Source of the DNA: Hippasteria phrygiana
Taxonomy: Eukaryota; Echinodermata; Asteroidea; Valvatida; Goniasteridae
Assembly: GCA_037893225.1 (NCBI GenBank)
Contig: JAZGUH010000416.1
Span: 744,001-808,000 of the forward strand
Reading direction: 5' to 3'
DNA: 64,000 nucleotides
Of this stretch, positions 37,823-52,800 are shown piece by piece; positions within the stretch are counted from its first letter, which is position 1; every line of letters begins with the position of its first letter. Both the position numbers and the translations under genes were made by a program. Under the pieces are notes generated by a model. It was given only the letters and a program-made list of their open reading frames with translations. It was not told the DNA's origin and searched no databases.

Positions 37823-40800
37823 ATGAAATATCAACCAAATTCAGTAATTTTGACATGTATGGATAGCTTAGATCTGGCGCTACATGTTGCAATTATCGGC
37901 GGCTTCTTAGAGTTAACACTTGTGGAGAAAATTCAAACCTCGCAATGTTTATTTTCTTCCCGGCCACCATCTGTGTGCAGATTACCTTTTATTTATTGCT
38001 CCATGCCTGTCAAATTCCATGGGGTATGGACTTGCTTTACTCATTCATAATTGCATGAAATATCAACCAAATTCAGTAATTTTGACATGTATGGATAGCT
38101 TAGATCTGGCGCTACATGTTGCAATTATCGGCGGCTTCTTAGAGTTAAAACTTGTGGAGAAAATTCAAACCTCGCAATGTTTATTTTCTTCCCGGCCACC
38201 ATCTGTGTGCAGATTACCTTTTATTTATTGCTCCATGCCTGTCAAATTCCATGGGGTATGGACTTGCTTTACTCATTCATAATTGCATGAAATATCAACC
38301 AAATTCAGTAATTTTGACATGTATGGATAGCTTAGATCTGGCGCTACATGTTGCAATTATCGGCGGCTTCTTAGAGTTAAAACTTGTGGAGAAAATTCAA
38401 ACCTCGCAATGTTTATTTTCTTTCCGGCCAACATCTGTGTACATGTTACCGTCTATTTATTGCTCCATGCCTGTCAAATTCCCTGGGGTATGGACTTGCT
38501 TTACTCATTCATAATTGCATGAAATATCAACCAAATTCAGTAATTTTGACATGTATGGATAGCTTAGATCTGGCGCTACATGTTGCAATTATCGGCGGCT
38601 TCTTAGAGTTAACACTTGTGGAGAAAATTCAAACCTCGCAATGTTTATTTTCTTCCCGGCCACCATCTGTGTGCAGATTACCTTTTATTTATTGCTCCAT
38701 GCCTGTCAAATTCCCTGGGGTATGGACTTGCTTTACTCATTCATAATTGCATGAAATATCAACCAAATTCAGTAATTTTGACATGTATGGATAGCTTAGA
38801 TCTGGCGCTACATGTTGCAATTATCGGCGGCTTCTTAGAGTTAAAACTTGTGGAGAAAATTCAAACCTCGCAATATTTATTTTCTTTCCGGCCACCATCT
38901 GTGTGCAGATTACCTTTTATTTATTGCTCCATGCCTGTCAAATTCCCTGGGGTATGGACTTGCTTTACTCATTCATAATTGCATGAAATATCAACCAAAT
39001 TCAGTAATTTTGACATGTATGGATAGCTTAGATCTGGCGCTACATGTTGCAATTATCGGCGGCTTCTTAGAGTTAAAACTTGTGGAGAAAATTCAAACCT
39101 CGCAATATTTATTTTCTTTCCGGCCAACATCTGTGTACATGTTACCTTTTATTTATTGCTCCATGCATGTCAAATTCCCTGGGGTATGGACTTGCTTTAC
39201 TCATTCATAATTGCATGAAATATCAACCAAATTCAGTAATTTTGACATGTATGGATAGCTTAGATCTGGCGCTACATGTTGCAATTATCGGCGGCTTCTT
39301 AGAGTTAACACTTGTGGAGAAAATTCAAACCTCGCAATGTTTATTTTCTTCCCAGCCACCATCTGTGTGCAGATTACCTTTTATTTATTGCTCCATGCCT
39401 GTCAAATTCCCTGGGGTATGGACTTGCTTTACTCATTCATAATTGCATGAAATATCAACCAAATTCAGTAATTTTGACATGTATGGATAGCTTAGATCTG
39501 GCGCTACATGTTGCAATTATCGGCGGCTTCTTAGAGTTAAAACTTGTGGAGAAAATTCAAACCTCGCAATGTTTATTTTCTTCCCGGCCACCATCTGTGT
39601 GCAGATTACCTTTTATTTATTGCTCCATGCATGTCAAATTCCCTGGGGTATGGACTTGCTTTACTCATTCATAATTGCATGAAATATCAACCAAATTCAG
39701 TAATTTTGACATGTATGGATAGCTTAGATCTGGCGCTACATGTTGCAATTATCGGCGGCTTCTTAGAGTTAACACTTGTGGAGAAAATTCAAACCTCGCA
39801 ATGTTTATTTTCTTCCCGGCCACCATCTGTGTGCAGATTACCTTTTATTTATTGCTCCATGCCTGTCAAATTCCCTGGGGTATGGATTTGCTTTACTCAT
39901 TCATAATTGCATGAAATATCAACCAAATTCAGTAATTTTGACATGTATGGATAGCTTAGATCTGGCGCTACATGTTGCAATTATCGGCGGCTTCTTAGAG
40001 TTAACACTTGTGGAGAAAATTCAAACCTCGCAATGTTTATTTTCTTCCCGGCCACCATCTGTGTGCAGATTACCTTTTATTTATTGCTCCATGCCTGTCA
40101 AATTCCATGGGGTATGGACTTGCTTTACTCATTCATAATTGCATGAAATATCAACCAAATTCAGTAATTTTGACATGTATGGATAGCTTAGATCTGGCGC
40201 TACATGTTGCAATTATCGGCGGCTTCTTAGAGTTAAAACTTGTGGAGAAAATTCAAACCTCGCAATGTTTATTTTCTTCCCGGCCACCATCTGTGTGCAG
40301 ATTACCTTTTATTTATTGCTCCATGCCTGTCAAATTCCATGGGGTATGGACTTGCTTTACTCATTCATAATTGCATGAAATATCAACCAAATTCAGTAAT
40401 TTTGACATGTATGGATAGCTTAGATCTGGCGCTACATGTTGCAATTATCGGCGGCTTCTTAGAGTTAAAACTTGTGGAGAAAATTCAAACCTCGCAATGT
40501 TTATTTTCTTTCCGGCCAACATCTGTGTACATGTTACCGTCTATTTATTGCTCCATGCCTGTCAAATTCCCTGGGGTATGGACTTGCTTTACTCATTCAT
40601 AATTGCATGAAATATCAACCAAATTCAGTAATTTTGACATGTATGGATAGCTTAGATCTGGCGCTACATGTTGCAATTATCGGCGGCTTCTTAGAGTTAA
40701 CACTTGTGGAGAAAATTCAAACCTCGCAATGTTTATTTTCTTCCCGGCCACCATCTGTGTGCAGATTACCTTTTATTTATTGCTCCATGCCTGTCAAATT

Positions 40801-41998
40801 CCCTGGGGTATGGACTTGCTTTACTCATTCATAATTGCATGAAATATCAACCAAATTCAGTAATTTTGACATGTATGGATAGCTTAGATCTGGCGCTACA
40901 TGTTGCAATTATCGGCGGCTTCTTAGAGTTAAAACTTGTGGAGAAAATTCAAACCTCGCAATATTTATTTTCTTTCCGGCCACCATCTGTGTGCAGATTA
41001 CCTTTTATTTATTGCTCCATGCCTGTCAAATTCCCTGGGGTATGGACTTGCTTTACTCATTCATAATTGCATGAAATATCAACCAAATTCAGTAATTTTG
41101 ACATGTATGGATAGCTTAGATCTGGCGCTACATGTTGCAATTATCGGCGGCTTCTTAGAGTTAAAACTTGTGGAGAAAATTCAAACCTCGCAATATTTAT
41201 TTTCTTTCCGGCCAACATCTGTGTACATGTTACCTTTTATTTATTGCTCCATGCATGTCAAATTCCCTGGGGTATGGACTTGCTTTACTCATTCATAATT
41301 GCATGAAATATCAACCAAATTCAGTAATTTTGACATGTATGGATAGCTTAGATCTGGCGCTACATGTTGCAATTATCGGCGGCTTCTTAGAGTTAACACT
41401 TGTGGAGAAAATTCAAACCTCGCAATGTTTATTTTCTTCCCAGCCACCATCTGTGTGCAGATTACCTTTTATTTATTGCTCCATGCCTGTCAAATTCCCT
41501 GGGGTATGGACTTGCTTTACTCATTCATAATTGCATGAAATATCAACCAAATTCAGTAATTTTGACATGTATGGATAGCTTAGATCTGGCGCTACATGTT
41601 GCAATTATCGGCGGCTTCTTAGAGTTAAAACTTGTGGAGAAAATTCAAACCTCGCAATGTTTATTTTCTTCCCGGCCACCATCTGTGTGCAGATTACCTT
41701 TTATTTATTGCTCCATGCATGTCAAATTCCCTGGGGTATGGACTTGCTTTACTCATTCATAATTGCATGAAATATCAACCAAATTCAGTAATTTTGACAT
41801 GTATGGATAGCTTAGATCTGGCGCTACATGTTGCAATTATCGGCGGCTTCTTAGAGTTAACACTTGTGGAGAAAATTCAAACCTCGCAATGTTTATTTTC
41901 TTCCCGGCCACCATCTGTGTGCAGATTACCTTTTATTTATTGCTCCATGCCTGTCAAATTCCCTGGGGTATGGACTTGCTTTACTCATTCATAATTGC
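37823..41998. repeat. 9-mer higher-order repeat, 2088 bp, 2 copies
   Basis: R-S-P-B-E-O-F-GH-Bi spans 37823-39910, and the same string ending in B instead of Bi spans 39911-41998. Each is exactly 9 x 232 bp. The same eight-monomer core also occurs inside the 15-mer (from 29306) and in the block beginning at 43607. The 9-mer therefore appears derived from the 15-mer by an unequal exchange between a GH or B monomer and Bi. Confidence 0.9.
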
Positions 41999-43606
41999 AT
42001 GAAATATCAACCAAATTCAGTAATTTTGACATGTATGGATAGCTTAGATCTGGCGCTACATGTTGCAATTATCGGCGGCTTCTTAGAGTTAAAACTTGTG
42101 GAGAAAATTCAAACCTCGCAATGTTTATTTTCTTTCCGGCCAACATCTGTGTACATGTTACCGTCTATTTATTGCTCCATGCCTGTCAAATTCCCAGGGG
42201 GGAGGGACTTGCTTTACTCATTCATAATTGCATGAAATATCAACCAAATTCAGTAATTTTGACATGTATGGATAGCTTAGATCTGGCGCTACATGTTGCA
42301 ATTATCGGCGGCTTCTTAGAGTTAACACTTGTGGAGAAAATTCAAACCTCGCAATGTTTATTTTCTTCCCGGCCACCATCTGTGTGCAGATTACCTTTTA
42401 TTTATTGCTCCATGCCTGTCAAATTCCCTGGGGTATGGACTTGCTTTACTCATTCATAATTGCATGAAATATCAACCAAATTCAGTAATTTTGACATGTA
42501 TGGATAGCTTAGATCTGGCGCTACATGTTGCAATTATCGGCGGCTTCTTAGAGTTAACACTTGTGGAGAAAATTCAAACCTCGCAATGTTTATTTTCTTC
42601 CCAGCCACCATCTGTGTGCAGATTACCTTTTATTTATTGCTCCATGCCTGTCAAATTCCCTGGGGTATGGACTTGCTTTACTCATTCATAATTGCATGAA
42701 ATATCAACCAAATTCAGTAATTTTGACATGTATGGATAGCTTAGATCTGGCGCTACATGTTGCAATTATCGGCGGCTTCTTAGAGTTAAAACTTGTGGAG
42801 AAAATTCAAACCTCGCAATGTTTATTTTCTTTCCGGCCAGCATCTGTGTACATGTTACCGTCTATTTATTGCTCCATGCCTGTCAAATTCCCAGGGGGGA
42901 GGGACTTGCTTTACTCATTCATAATTGCATGAAATATCAACCAAATTCAGTAATTTTGACATGTATGGATAGCTTAGATCTGGCGCTACATGTTGCAATT
43001 ATCGGCGGCTTCTTAGAGTTAAAACTTGTGGAGAAAATTCAAACCTCGCAATGTTTATTTTCTTTCCGGCCAACATCTGTGTGCAGATTACCTTTGGTCA
43101 AATTCCCTGGGGTATGGACTTGCTTTACTCATTCATAATTGTATGAAATATCAACCAAATTCAGTAATTTTGACATGTATGGATAGCTTAGATCTGGCGC
43201 TACATGTTGCAATTATCGGCGGCTTCTTAGAGTTAAAACTTGTGGAGAAAATTCAAACCTCGCAATGTTTATTTTCTTTCCGGCCAACATCTGTGTACAT
43301 GTTACCGTCTATTTATTGCTCCATGCATGTCAAATTCCCTGGGGTATGGACTTGCTTTACTCATTCATAATTGCATGAAATATCAACCAAATTCAGTAAT
43401 TTTGACATGTATGGATAGCTTAGATCTGGCGCTACATGTTGTAATTATCGGCGGCTTCTTAGAGTTAAAACTTGTGGAGAAAATTCAAACCTCGCAATAT
43501 TTATTTTCTTTCCGGCCACCATCTGTGTGCAGATTACCTTTTATTTATTGCTCCATGCCTGTCAAATTCCATGGGGTATGGACTTGCTTTACTCATTCAT
43601 AATTGC
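41999..43606. repeat. Connector segment H-B-F-H-X-PH-E''
   Basis: Seven monomers (two of 233 bp and one of 214 bp) link the 9-mer to the dispersed 16-monomer block. The second H has 145G (ccagcatctg near 42838), also present in the H at 37376. The strings B-F-H(145G)-X at 37376-37822 and at 42696-43142 therefore share a recent source. Confidence 0.85.
42929..43142. repeat. Deletion monomer X, copy 5 (214 bp)
   Basis: The join is identical, near 43096. The copy lies between an H monomer with 145G and a PH monomer. It is the rightmost X in the window. Confidence 0.95.
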
Positions 43607-46600
43607 ATGAAATATCAACCAAATTCAGTAATTTTGACATGTATGGATAGCTTAGATCTGGCGCTACATGTTGCAATTATCGGCGGCTTCTTAGAGTTAA
43701 CACTTGTGGAGAAAATACAAACCTCGCAATGCTTATTTTCTTCCCGGCCACCATCTGTGTGCAGATTACCTTTTATTTATTGCTCCATGCCTGTCAAATT
43801 CCCTGGGGTATGGACTTGCTTTACTCATTCATAATTGCATGAAATATCAACCAAATTCAGTAATTTTGACATGTATGGATAGCTTAGATCTGGCGCTACA
43901 TGTTGCAATTATCGGCGGCTTCTTAGAGTTAACACTTGTGGAGAAAATTCAAACCTCGCAATGTTTATTTTCTTCCCGGCCACCATCTGTGTGCAGATTA
44001 CCTTTTATTTATTGCTCCATGCCTGTCAAATTCCCTGGGGTATGGATTTGCTTTACTCATTCATAATTGCATGAAATATCAACCAAATTCAGTAATTTTG
44101 ACATGTATGGATAGCTTAGATCTGGCGCTACATGTTGCAATTATCGGCGGCTTCTTAGAGTTAACACTTGTGGAGAAAATTCAAACCTCGCAATGTTTAT
44201 TTTCTTCCCGGCCACCATCTGTGTGCAGATTACCTTTTATTTATTGCTCCATGCCTGTCAAATTCCATGGGGTATGGACTTGCTTTACTCATTCATAATT
44301 GCATGAAATATCAACCAAATTCAGTAATTTTGACATGTATGGATAGCTTAGATCTGGCGCTACATGTTGCAATTATCGGCGGCTTCTTAGAGTTAAAACT
44401 TGTGGAGAAAATTCAAACCTCGCAATGTTTATTTTCTTCCCGGCCACCATCTGTGTGCAGATTACCTTTTATTTATTGCTCCATGCCTGTCAAATTCCAT
44501 GGGGTATGGACTTGCTTTACTCATTCATAATTGCATGAAATATCAACCAAATTCAGTAATTTTGACATGTATGGATAGCTTAGATCTGGCGCTACATGTT
44601 GCAATTATCGGCGGCTTCTTAGAGTTAAAACTTGTGGAGAAAATTCAAACCTCGCAATGTTTATTTTCTTTCCGGCCAACATCTGTGTACATGTTACCGT
44701 CTATTTATTGCTCCATGCCTGTCAAATTCCCTGGGGTATGGACTTGCTTTACTCATTCATAATTGCATGAAATATCAACCAAATTCAGTAATTTTGACAT
44801 GTATGGATAGCTTAGATCTGGCGCTACATGTTGCAATTATCGGCGGCTTCTTAGAGTTAACACTTGTGGAGAAAATTCAAACCTCGCAATGTTTATTTTC
44901 TTCCCGGCCACCATCTGTGTGCAGATTACCTTTTATTTATTGCTCCATGCCTGTCAAATTCCCTGGGGTATGGACTTGCTTTACTCATTCATAATTGCAT
45001 GAAATATCAACCAAATTCAGTAATTTTGACATGTATGGATAGCTTAGATCTGGCGCTACATGTTGCAATTATCGGCGGCTTCTTAGAGTTAAAACTTGTG
45101 GAGAAAATTCAAACCTCGCAATATTTATTTTCTTTCCGGCCACCATCTGTGTGCAGATTACCTTTTATTTATTGCTCCATGCCTGTCAAATTCCCTGGGG
45201 TATGGACTTGCTTTACTCATTCATAATTGCATGAAATATCAACCAAATTCAGTAATTTTTACATGTATGGATAGCTTAGATCTGGCGCTACATGTTGCAA
45301 TTATCGGCGGCTTCTTAGAGTTAAAACTTGTGGAGAAAATTCAAACCTCGCAATATTTATTTTCTTTCCGGCCAACATCTGTGTACATGTTACCTTTTAT
45401 TTATTGCTCCATGCATGTCAAATTCCCTGGGGTATGGACTTGCTTTACTCATTCATAATTGCATGAAATATCAACCAAATTCAGTAATTTTGACATGTAT
45501 GGATAGCTTAGATCTGGCGCTACATGTTGCAATTATCGGCGGCTTCTTAGAGTTAACACTTGTGGAGAAAATTCAAACCTCGCAATGTTTATTTTCTTCC
45601 CAGCCACCATCTGTGTGCAGATTACCTTTTATTTATTGCTCCATGCCTGTCAAATTCCCTGGGGTATGGACTTGCTTTACTCATTCATAATTGCATGAAA
45701 TATCAACCAAATTCAGTAATTTTGACATGTATGGATAGCTTAGATCTGGCGCTACATGTTGCAATTATCGGCGGCTTCTTAGAGTTAAAACTTGTGGAGA
45801 AAATTCAAACCTCGCAATGTTTATTTTCTTCCCGGCCACCATCTGTGTGCAGATTACCTTTTATTTATTGCTCCATGCATGTCAAATTCCCTGGGGTATG
45901 GACTTGCTTTACTCATTCATAATTGCATGAAATATCAACCAAATTCAGTAATTTTGACATGTATGGATAGCTTAGATCTGGCGCTACATGTTGCAATTAT
46001 CGGCGGCTTCTTAGAGTTAACACTTGTGGAGAAAATTCAAACCTCGCAATGTTTATTTTCTTCCCGGCCACCATCTGTGTGCAGATTACCTTTTATTTAT
46101 TGCTCCATGCCTGTCAAATTCCCTGGGGTATGGACTTGCTTTACTCATTCATAATTGCATGAAATATCAACCAAATTCAGTAATTTTGACATGTATGGAT
46201 AGCTTAGATCTGGCGCTACATGTTGCAATTATCGGCGGCTTCTTAGAGTTAAAACTTGTGGAGAAAATTCAAACCTCGCAATGTTTATTTTCTTTCCGGC
46301 CAACATCTGTGTACATGTTACCGTCTATTTATTGCTCCATGCCTGTCAAATTCCCAGGGGGGAGGGACTTGCTTTACTCATTCATAATTGCATGAAATAT
46401 CAACCAAATTCAGTAATTTTGACATGTATGGATAGCTTAGATCTGGCGCTACATGTTGCAATTATCGGCGGCTTCTTAGAGTTAACACTTGTGGAGAAAA
46501 TTCAAACCTCGCAATGTTTATTTTCTTCCCAGCCACCATCTGTGTGCAGATTACCTTTTATTTATTGCTCCATGCCTGTCAAATTCCCTGGGGTATGGAC

Positions 46601-46856
46601 TTGCTTTACTCATTCATAATTGCATGAAATATCAACCAAATTCAGTAATTTTGACATGTATGGATAGCTTAGATCTGGCGCTACATGTTGCAATTATCGG
46701 CGGCTTCTTAGAGTTAAAACTTGTGGAGAAAATTCAAACCTCGCAATGTTTATTTTCTTTCCGGCCAACATCTGTGTACATGTTACCGTCTATTTATTGC
46801 TCCATGCCTGTCAAATTCCCAGGGGGGAGGGACTTGCTTTACTCATTCATAATTGC
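43143..46856. repeat. Copy 2 of the dispersed 16-monomer duplication
   Basis: This block has the same 16-monomer order and the same 3714 bp as 28378-32091. A private G to T near 45260 (aattttta instead of aattttga) lies in its O monomer and is absent from the first copy. It lies at the right edge of the central domain, where 197A monomers end (44534) and the flank-type string begins. Confidence 0.88.
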
Positions 46857-49800
46857 ATGAAATATCAACCAAATTCAGTAATTTTGACATGTATGGATAG
46901 CTTAGATCTGGCGCTACATGTTGCAATTATCGGCGGCTTCTTAGAGTTAACACTTGTGGAGAAAATGCAAACCTCGCAATGTTGATTTTCTTCCCGGCCA
47001 CCATCTGTGTGCAGATTACCTTTTATTTATTGCTCCATGCCTGTCAAATTCCCTGGGGTATGGACTTGCTTTACTCATTCATAATTGCATGAAATATCAA
47101 CCAAATTCAGTAATTTTGACATGTATGGATAGCTTAGATCTGGCGCTACATGTTGCAATTATCGGCGGCTTCTTAGACTTAACACTTGTGGAGAAAATTC
47201 AAACCTCGCAATGTTTATTTTCTTCCCGGCCACCATCTGTGTGCAGATTACCTTTTATTTATTGCTCCATGCATGTCAAATTCCCTGGGGTATGGACTTG
47301 CTTTACTCATTCATAATTGCATGAAATATCAACCAAATTCAGTAATTCTGACATGTATGGATAGCTTAGATCTGGCGCTACATGTTGCAATTATCGGCGG
47401 CTTCTTAGAGTTAAAACTTGTGGAGAAAATGCAAACCTCGCAATGTTTATTTTCTTTCCGGCCAACATCTGTGTACATGTTACCGTCTATTTATTGCTCC
47501 ATGCCTGTCAAATTCCCTGGGGTATGGACTTGCTTTACTCATTCATAATTGCATGAAATATCAACCAAATTCAGTAATTTTGACATGTATGGATAGCTTA
47601 GATCTGGCGCTACATGTTGCAATTATCGGCGGCTTCTTAGAGTTAAAACTTGTGGAGAAAATTCAAACCTCGCAATATTTATTTTCTTTCCGGCCACCAT
47701 CTGTGTGCAGATTACCTTTTATTTATTGCTCCATGCCTGTCAAATTCCCTGGGGTATGGACTTGCTTTACTCATTCATAATTGCATGAAATATCAACCAA
47801 ATTCAGTAATTTTGACATGTATGGATAGCTTAGATCTGGCGCTACATGTTGCAATTATCGGCGGCTTCTTAGAGTTAACACTTGTGGAGAAAATTCAAAC
47901 CTCGCAATGTTTATTTTCTTCCCAGCCACCATCTGTGTGCAGATTACCTTTTATTTATTGCTCCATGCCTGTCAAATTCCCTGGGGTATGGACTTGCTTT
48001 ACTCATTCATAATTGCATGAAATATCAACCAAATTCAGTAATTGTGACATGTATGGATAGCTTAGATCTGGCGCTACATGTTGCAATCATCGGCGGCTTC
48101 TTAGAGTTAAAACTTGTGGAGAAAATGCAAACCTCGCAATGTTTATTTTCTTCCCGGCCACCATCTGTGTGCAGATTACCTTTTATTTATTGCTCCATGC
48201 CTGTCAAATTCCCTGGGGTATGGACTTGCTTTACTCATTCATAATTGCATGAAATATCAACCAAATTCAGTAATTTTAACATGTATGGATAGCTTAGATC
48301 TGGCGCTACATGTTGCAATTATCGGCGGCTTCTTAGAGTTAACACTTGTGGAGAAAATTCAAACCTCGCAATGTTTATTTTCTTCCCGGCCACCATCTGT
48401 GTGCAGATTACCTTTTATTTATTGCTCCATGCCTGTCAAATTCCCTGGGGTATGGACTTGCTTTACTCATTCATAATTGCATGAAATATCAACCAAATTC
48501 AGTAATTTTGACATGTATGGATAGCTTAGATCTGGCGCTACATGTTGCAATTATCGGCGGCTTCTTAGAGTTAAAACTTGTGGAGAAAATTCAAACCTCG
48601 CAATGTTTATTTTCTTCCCGGCCACCATCTGTGTGCAGATTACCTTTTATTTATTGCTCCATGCCTGTCAAATTCCCTGGGGTATGGACTTGCTTTACTC
48701 ATTCATAATTGCATGAAATATCAACCAAATTCAGTAATTTTGACATGTATGGATAGCTTAGATCTGGCGCTACATGTTGCAATTATCGGCGGCTTCTTAG
48801 AGTTAACACTTGTGGAGAAAATTCAAACCTCGCAATGTTTATTTTCTTCCCGGCCACCATCTGTGTGCAGATTACCTTTTATTTATTGCTCCATGCCTGT
48901 CAAATTCCCTGGGGTATGGACTTGCTTTACTCATTCATAATTGCATGAAATATCAACCAAATTCAGTAATTTTGACATGTATGGATAGCTTAGATCTGGC
49001 GCTACATGTTGCAATTATCGGCGGCTTCTTAGAGTTAAAACTTGTGGAGAAAATTCAAACCTCGCAATGTTTATTTTCTTTCCGGCCAACATCTGTGTAC
49101 ATGTTACCGTCTATTTATTGCTCCATGCCTGTCAAATTCCCAGGGGGGAGGGACTTGCTTTACTCATTCATAATTGCATGAAATATCAACCAAATTCAGT
49201 AATTTTGACATGTATGGATAGCTTAGATCTGGCGCTACATGTTGCAATTATCGGCGGCTTCTTAGAGTTAAAACTTGTGGAGAAAATTCAAACCTCGCAA
49301 TGTTTATTTTCTTCCCGGCCACCATCTGTGTGCAGATTACCTTTTATTTATTGCTCCATGCCTGTCAAATTCCCTGGGGTATGGACTTGCTTTACTCATT
49401 CATAATTGCATGAAATATCAACCAAATTCAGTAATTTTGACATGTATGGATAGCTTAGATCTGGCGCTACATGTTGCAATTATCGGCGACTTCTTAGAGT
49501 TAACACTTGTGGAGAAAATTCAAACCTCGCAATGTTTATTTTCTTCCCGGCCACCATCTGTGTGCAGATTACCTTTTATTTATTGCTCCATGCCTGTCAA
49601 ATTCCCTGGGGTATGGACTTGCTTTACTCATTCATAATTGCATGAAATATCAACCAAATTCAGTAATTTTGACATGTATGGATAGCTTAGATCTGGCGCT
49701 ACATGTTGCAATTATCGGCGGCTTCTTAGAGTTAAAACTTGTGGAGAAAATTCAAACCTCGCAATGTTTATTTTCTTCCCGGCCACCATCTGTGTGCAGA

Positions 49801-52800
49801 TTACCTTTTATTTATTGCTCCATGCCTGTCAAATTCCCTGGGGTATGGACTTGCTTTACTCATTCATAATTGCATGAAATATCAACCAAATTCAGTAATT
49901 TTGACATGTATGGATAGCTTAGATCTGGCGCTACATGTTGCAATTATCGGCGGCTTCTTAGAGTTAAAACTTGTGGAGAAAATTCAAACCTCGCAATATT
50001 TATTTTCTTTCCGGCCACCATCTGTGTGCAGATTACCTTTTATTTATTGCTCCATGCCTGTCAAATTCCCTGGGGTATGGACTTGCTTTACTCATTCATA
50101 ATTGCATGAAATATCAACCAAATTCAGTAATTTTGACATGTATGGATAGCTTAGATCTGGCGCTACATGTTGCAATTATCGGCGGCTTCTTAGAGTTAAA
50201 ACTTGTGGAGAAAATTCAAACCTCGCAATGTTTATTTTCTTCCCGGCCACCATCTGTGTGCAGATTACCTTTTATTTATTGCTCCATGCATGTCAAATTC
50301 CCTGGGGTATGGACTTGCTTTACTCATTCATAATTGCATGAAATATCAACCAAATTCAGTAATTTTGACATGTATGGATAGCTTAGATCTGGCGCTACAT
50401 GTTGCAATTATCGGCGGCTTCTTAGAGTTAACACTTGTGGAGAAAATTCAAACCTCGCAATGTTTATTTTCTTCCCGGCCACCATCTGTGTGCAGATTAC
50501 CTTTTATTTATTGCTCCATGCCTGTCAAATTCCCTGGGGTATGGACTTGCTTTACTCATTCATAATTGCATGAAATATCAACCAAATTCAGTAATTTTGA
50601 CATGTATGGATAGCTTAGATCTGGCGCTACATGTTGCAATTATCGGCGGCTTCTTAGAGTTAAAACTTGTGGAGAAAATTCAAACCTCGCAATGTTTATT
50701 TTCTTTCCGGCCAACATCTGTGTACATGTTACCGTCTATTTATTGCTCCATGCCTGTCAAATTCCCAGGGGGGAGGGACTTGCTTTACTCATTCATAATT
50801 GCATGAAATATCAACCAAATTCAGTAATTTTGACATGTATGGATAGCTTAGATCTGGCGCTACATGTTGCAATTATCGGCGGCTTCTTAGAGTTAACACT
50901 TGTGGAGAAAATTCAAACCTCGCAATGTTTATTTTCTTCCCAGCCACCATCTGTGTGCAGATTACCTTTTATTTATTGCTCCATGCCTGTCAAATTCCCT
51001 GGGGTATGGACTTGCTTTACTCATTCATAATTGCATGAAATATCAACCAAATTCAGTAATTTTGACATGTATGGATAGCTTAGATCTGGCGCTACATGTT
51101 GCAATTATCGGCGGCTTCTTAGAGTTAAAACTTGTGGAGAAAATTCAAACCTCGCAATGTTTATTTTCTTTCCGGCCAACATCTGTGTACATGTTACCGT
51201 CTATTTATTGCTCCATGCCTGTCAAATTCCCAGGGGGGAGGGACTTGCTTTACTCATTCATAATTGCATGAAATATCAACCAAATTCAGTAATTTTGACA
51301 TGTATGGATAGCTTAGATCTGGCGCTACATGTTGCAATTATCGGCGGCTTCTTAGAGTTAACACTTGTGGAGAAAATGCAAACCTCGCAATGTTGATTTT
51401 CTTCCCGGCCACCATCTGTGTGCAGATTACCTTTTATTTATTGCTCCATGCCTGTCAAATTCCCTGGGGTATGGACTTGCTTTACTCATTCATAATTGCA
51501 TGAAATATCAACCAAATTCAGTAATTTTGACATGTATGGATAGCTTAGATCTGGCGCTACATGTTGCAATTATCGGCGGCTTCTTAGACTTAACACTTGT
51601 GGAGAAAATTCAAACCTCGCAATGTTTATTTTCTTCCCGGCCACCATCTGTGTGCAGATTACCTTTTATTTATTGCTCCATGCATGTCAAATTCCCTGGG
51701 GTATGGACTTGCTTTACTCATTCATAATTGCATGAAATATCAACCAAATTCAGTAATTCTGACATGTATGGATAGCTTAGATCTGGCGCTACATGTTGCA
51801 ATTATCGGCGGCTTCTTAGAGTTAAAACTTGTGGAGAAAATGCAAACCTCGCAATGTTTATTTTCTTTCCGGCCAACATCTGTGTACATGTTACCGTCTA
51901 TTTATTGCTCCATGCCTGTCAAATTCCCTGGGGTATGGACTTGCTTTACTCATTCATAATTGCATGAAATATCAACCAAATTCAGTAATTTTGACATGTA
52001 TGGATAGCTTAGATCTGGCGCTACATGTTGCAATTATCGGCGGCTTCTTAGAGTTAAAACTTGTGGAGAAAATTCAAACCTCGCAATATTTATTTTCTTT
52101 CCGGCCACCATCTGTGTGCAGATTACCTTTTATTTATTGCTCCATGCCTGTCAAATTCCCTGGGGTATGGACTTGCTTTACTCATTCATAATTGCATGAA
52201 ATATCAACCAAATTCAGTAATTTTGACATGTATGGATAGCTTAGATCTGGCGCTACATGTTGCAATTATCGGCGGCTTCTTAGAGTTAACACTTGTGGAG
52301 AAAATTCAAACCTCGCAATGTTTATTTTCTTCCCAGCCACCATCTGTGTGCAGATTACCTTTTATTTATTGCTCCATGCCTGTCAAATTCCCTGGGGTAT
52401 GGACTTGCTTTACTCATTCATAATTGCATGAAATATCAACCAAATTCAGTAATTGTGACATGTATGGATAGCTTAGATCTGGCGCTACATGTTGCAATCA
52501 TCGGCGGCTTCTTAGAGTTAAAACTTGTGGAGAAAATGCAAACCTCGCAATGTTTATTTTCTTCCCGGCCACCATCTGTGTGCAGATTACCTTTTATTTA
52601 TTGCTCCATGCCTGTCAAATTCCCTGGGGTATGGACTTGCTTTACTCATTCATAATTGCATGAAATATCAACCAAATTCAGTAATTTTAACATGTATGGA
52701 TAGCTTAGATCTGGCGCTACATGTTGCAATTATCGGCGGCTTCTTAGAGTTAACACTTGTGGAGAAAATTCAAACCTCGCAATGTTTATTTTCTTCCCGG

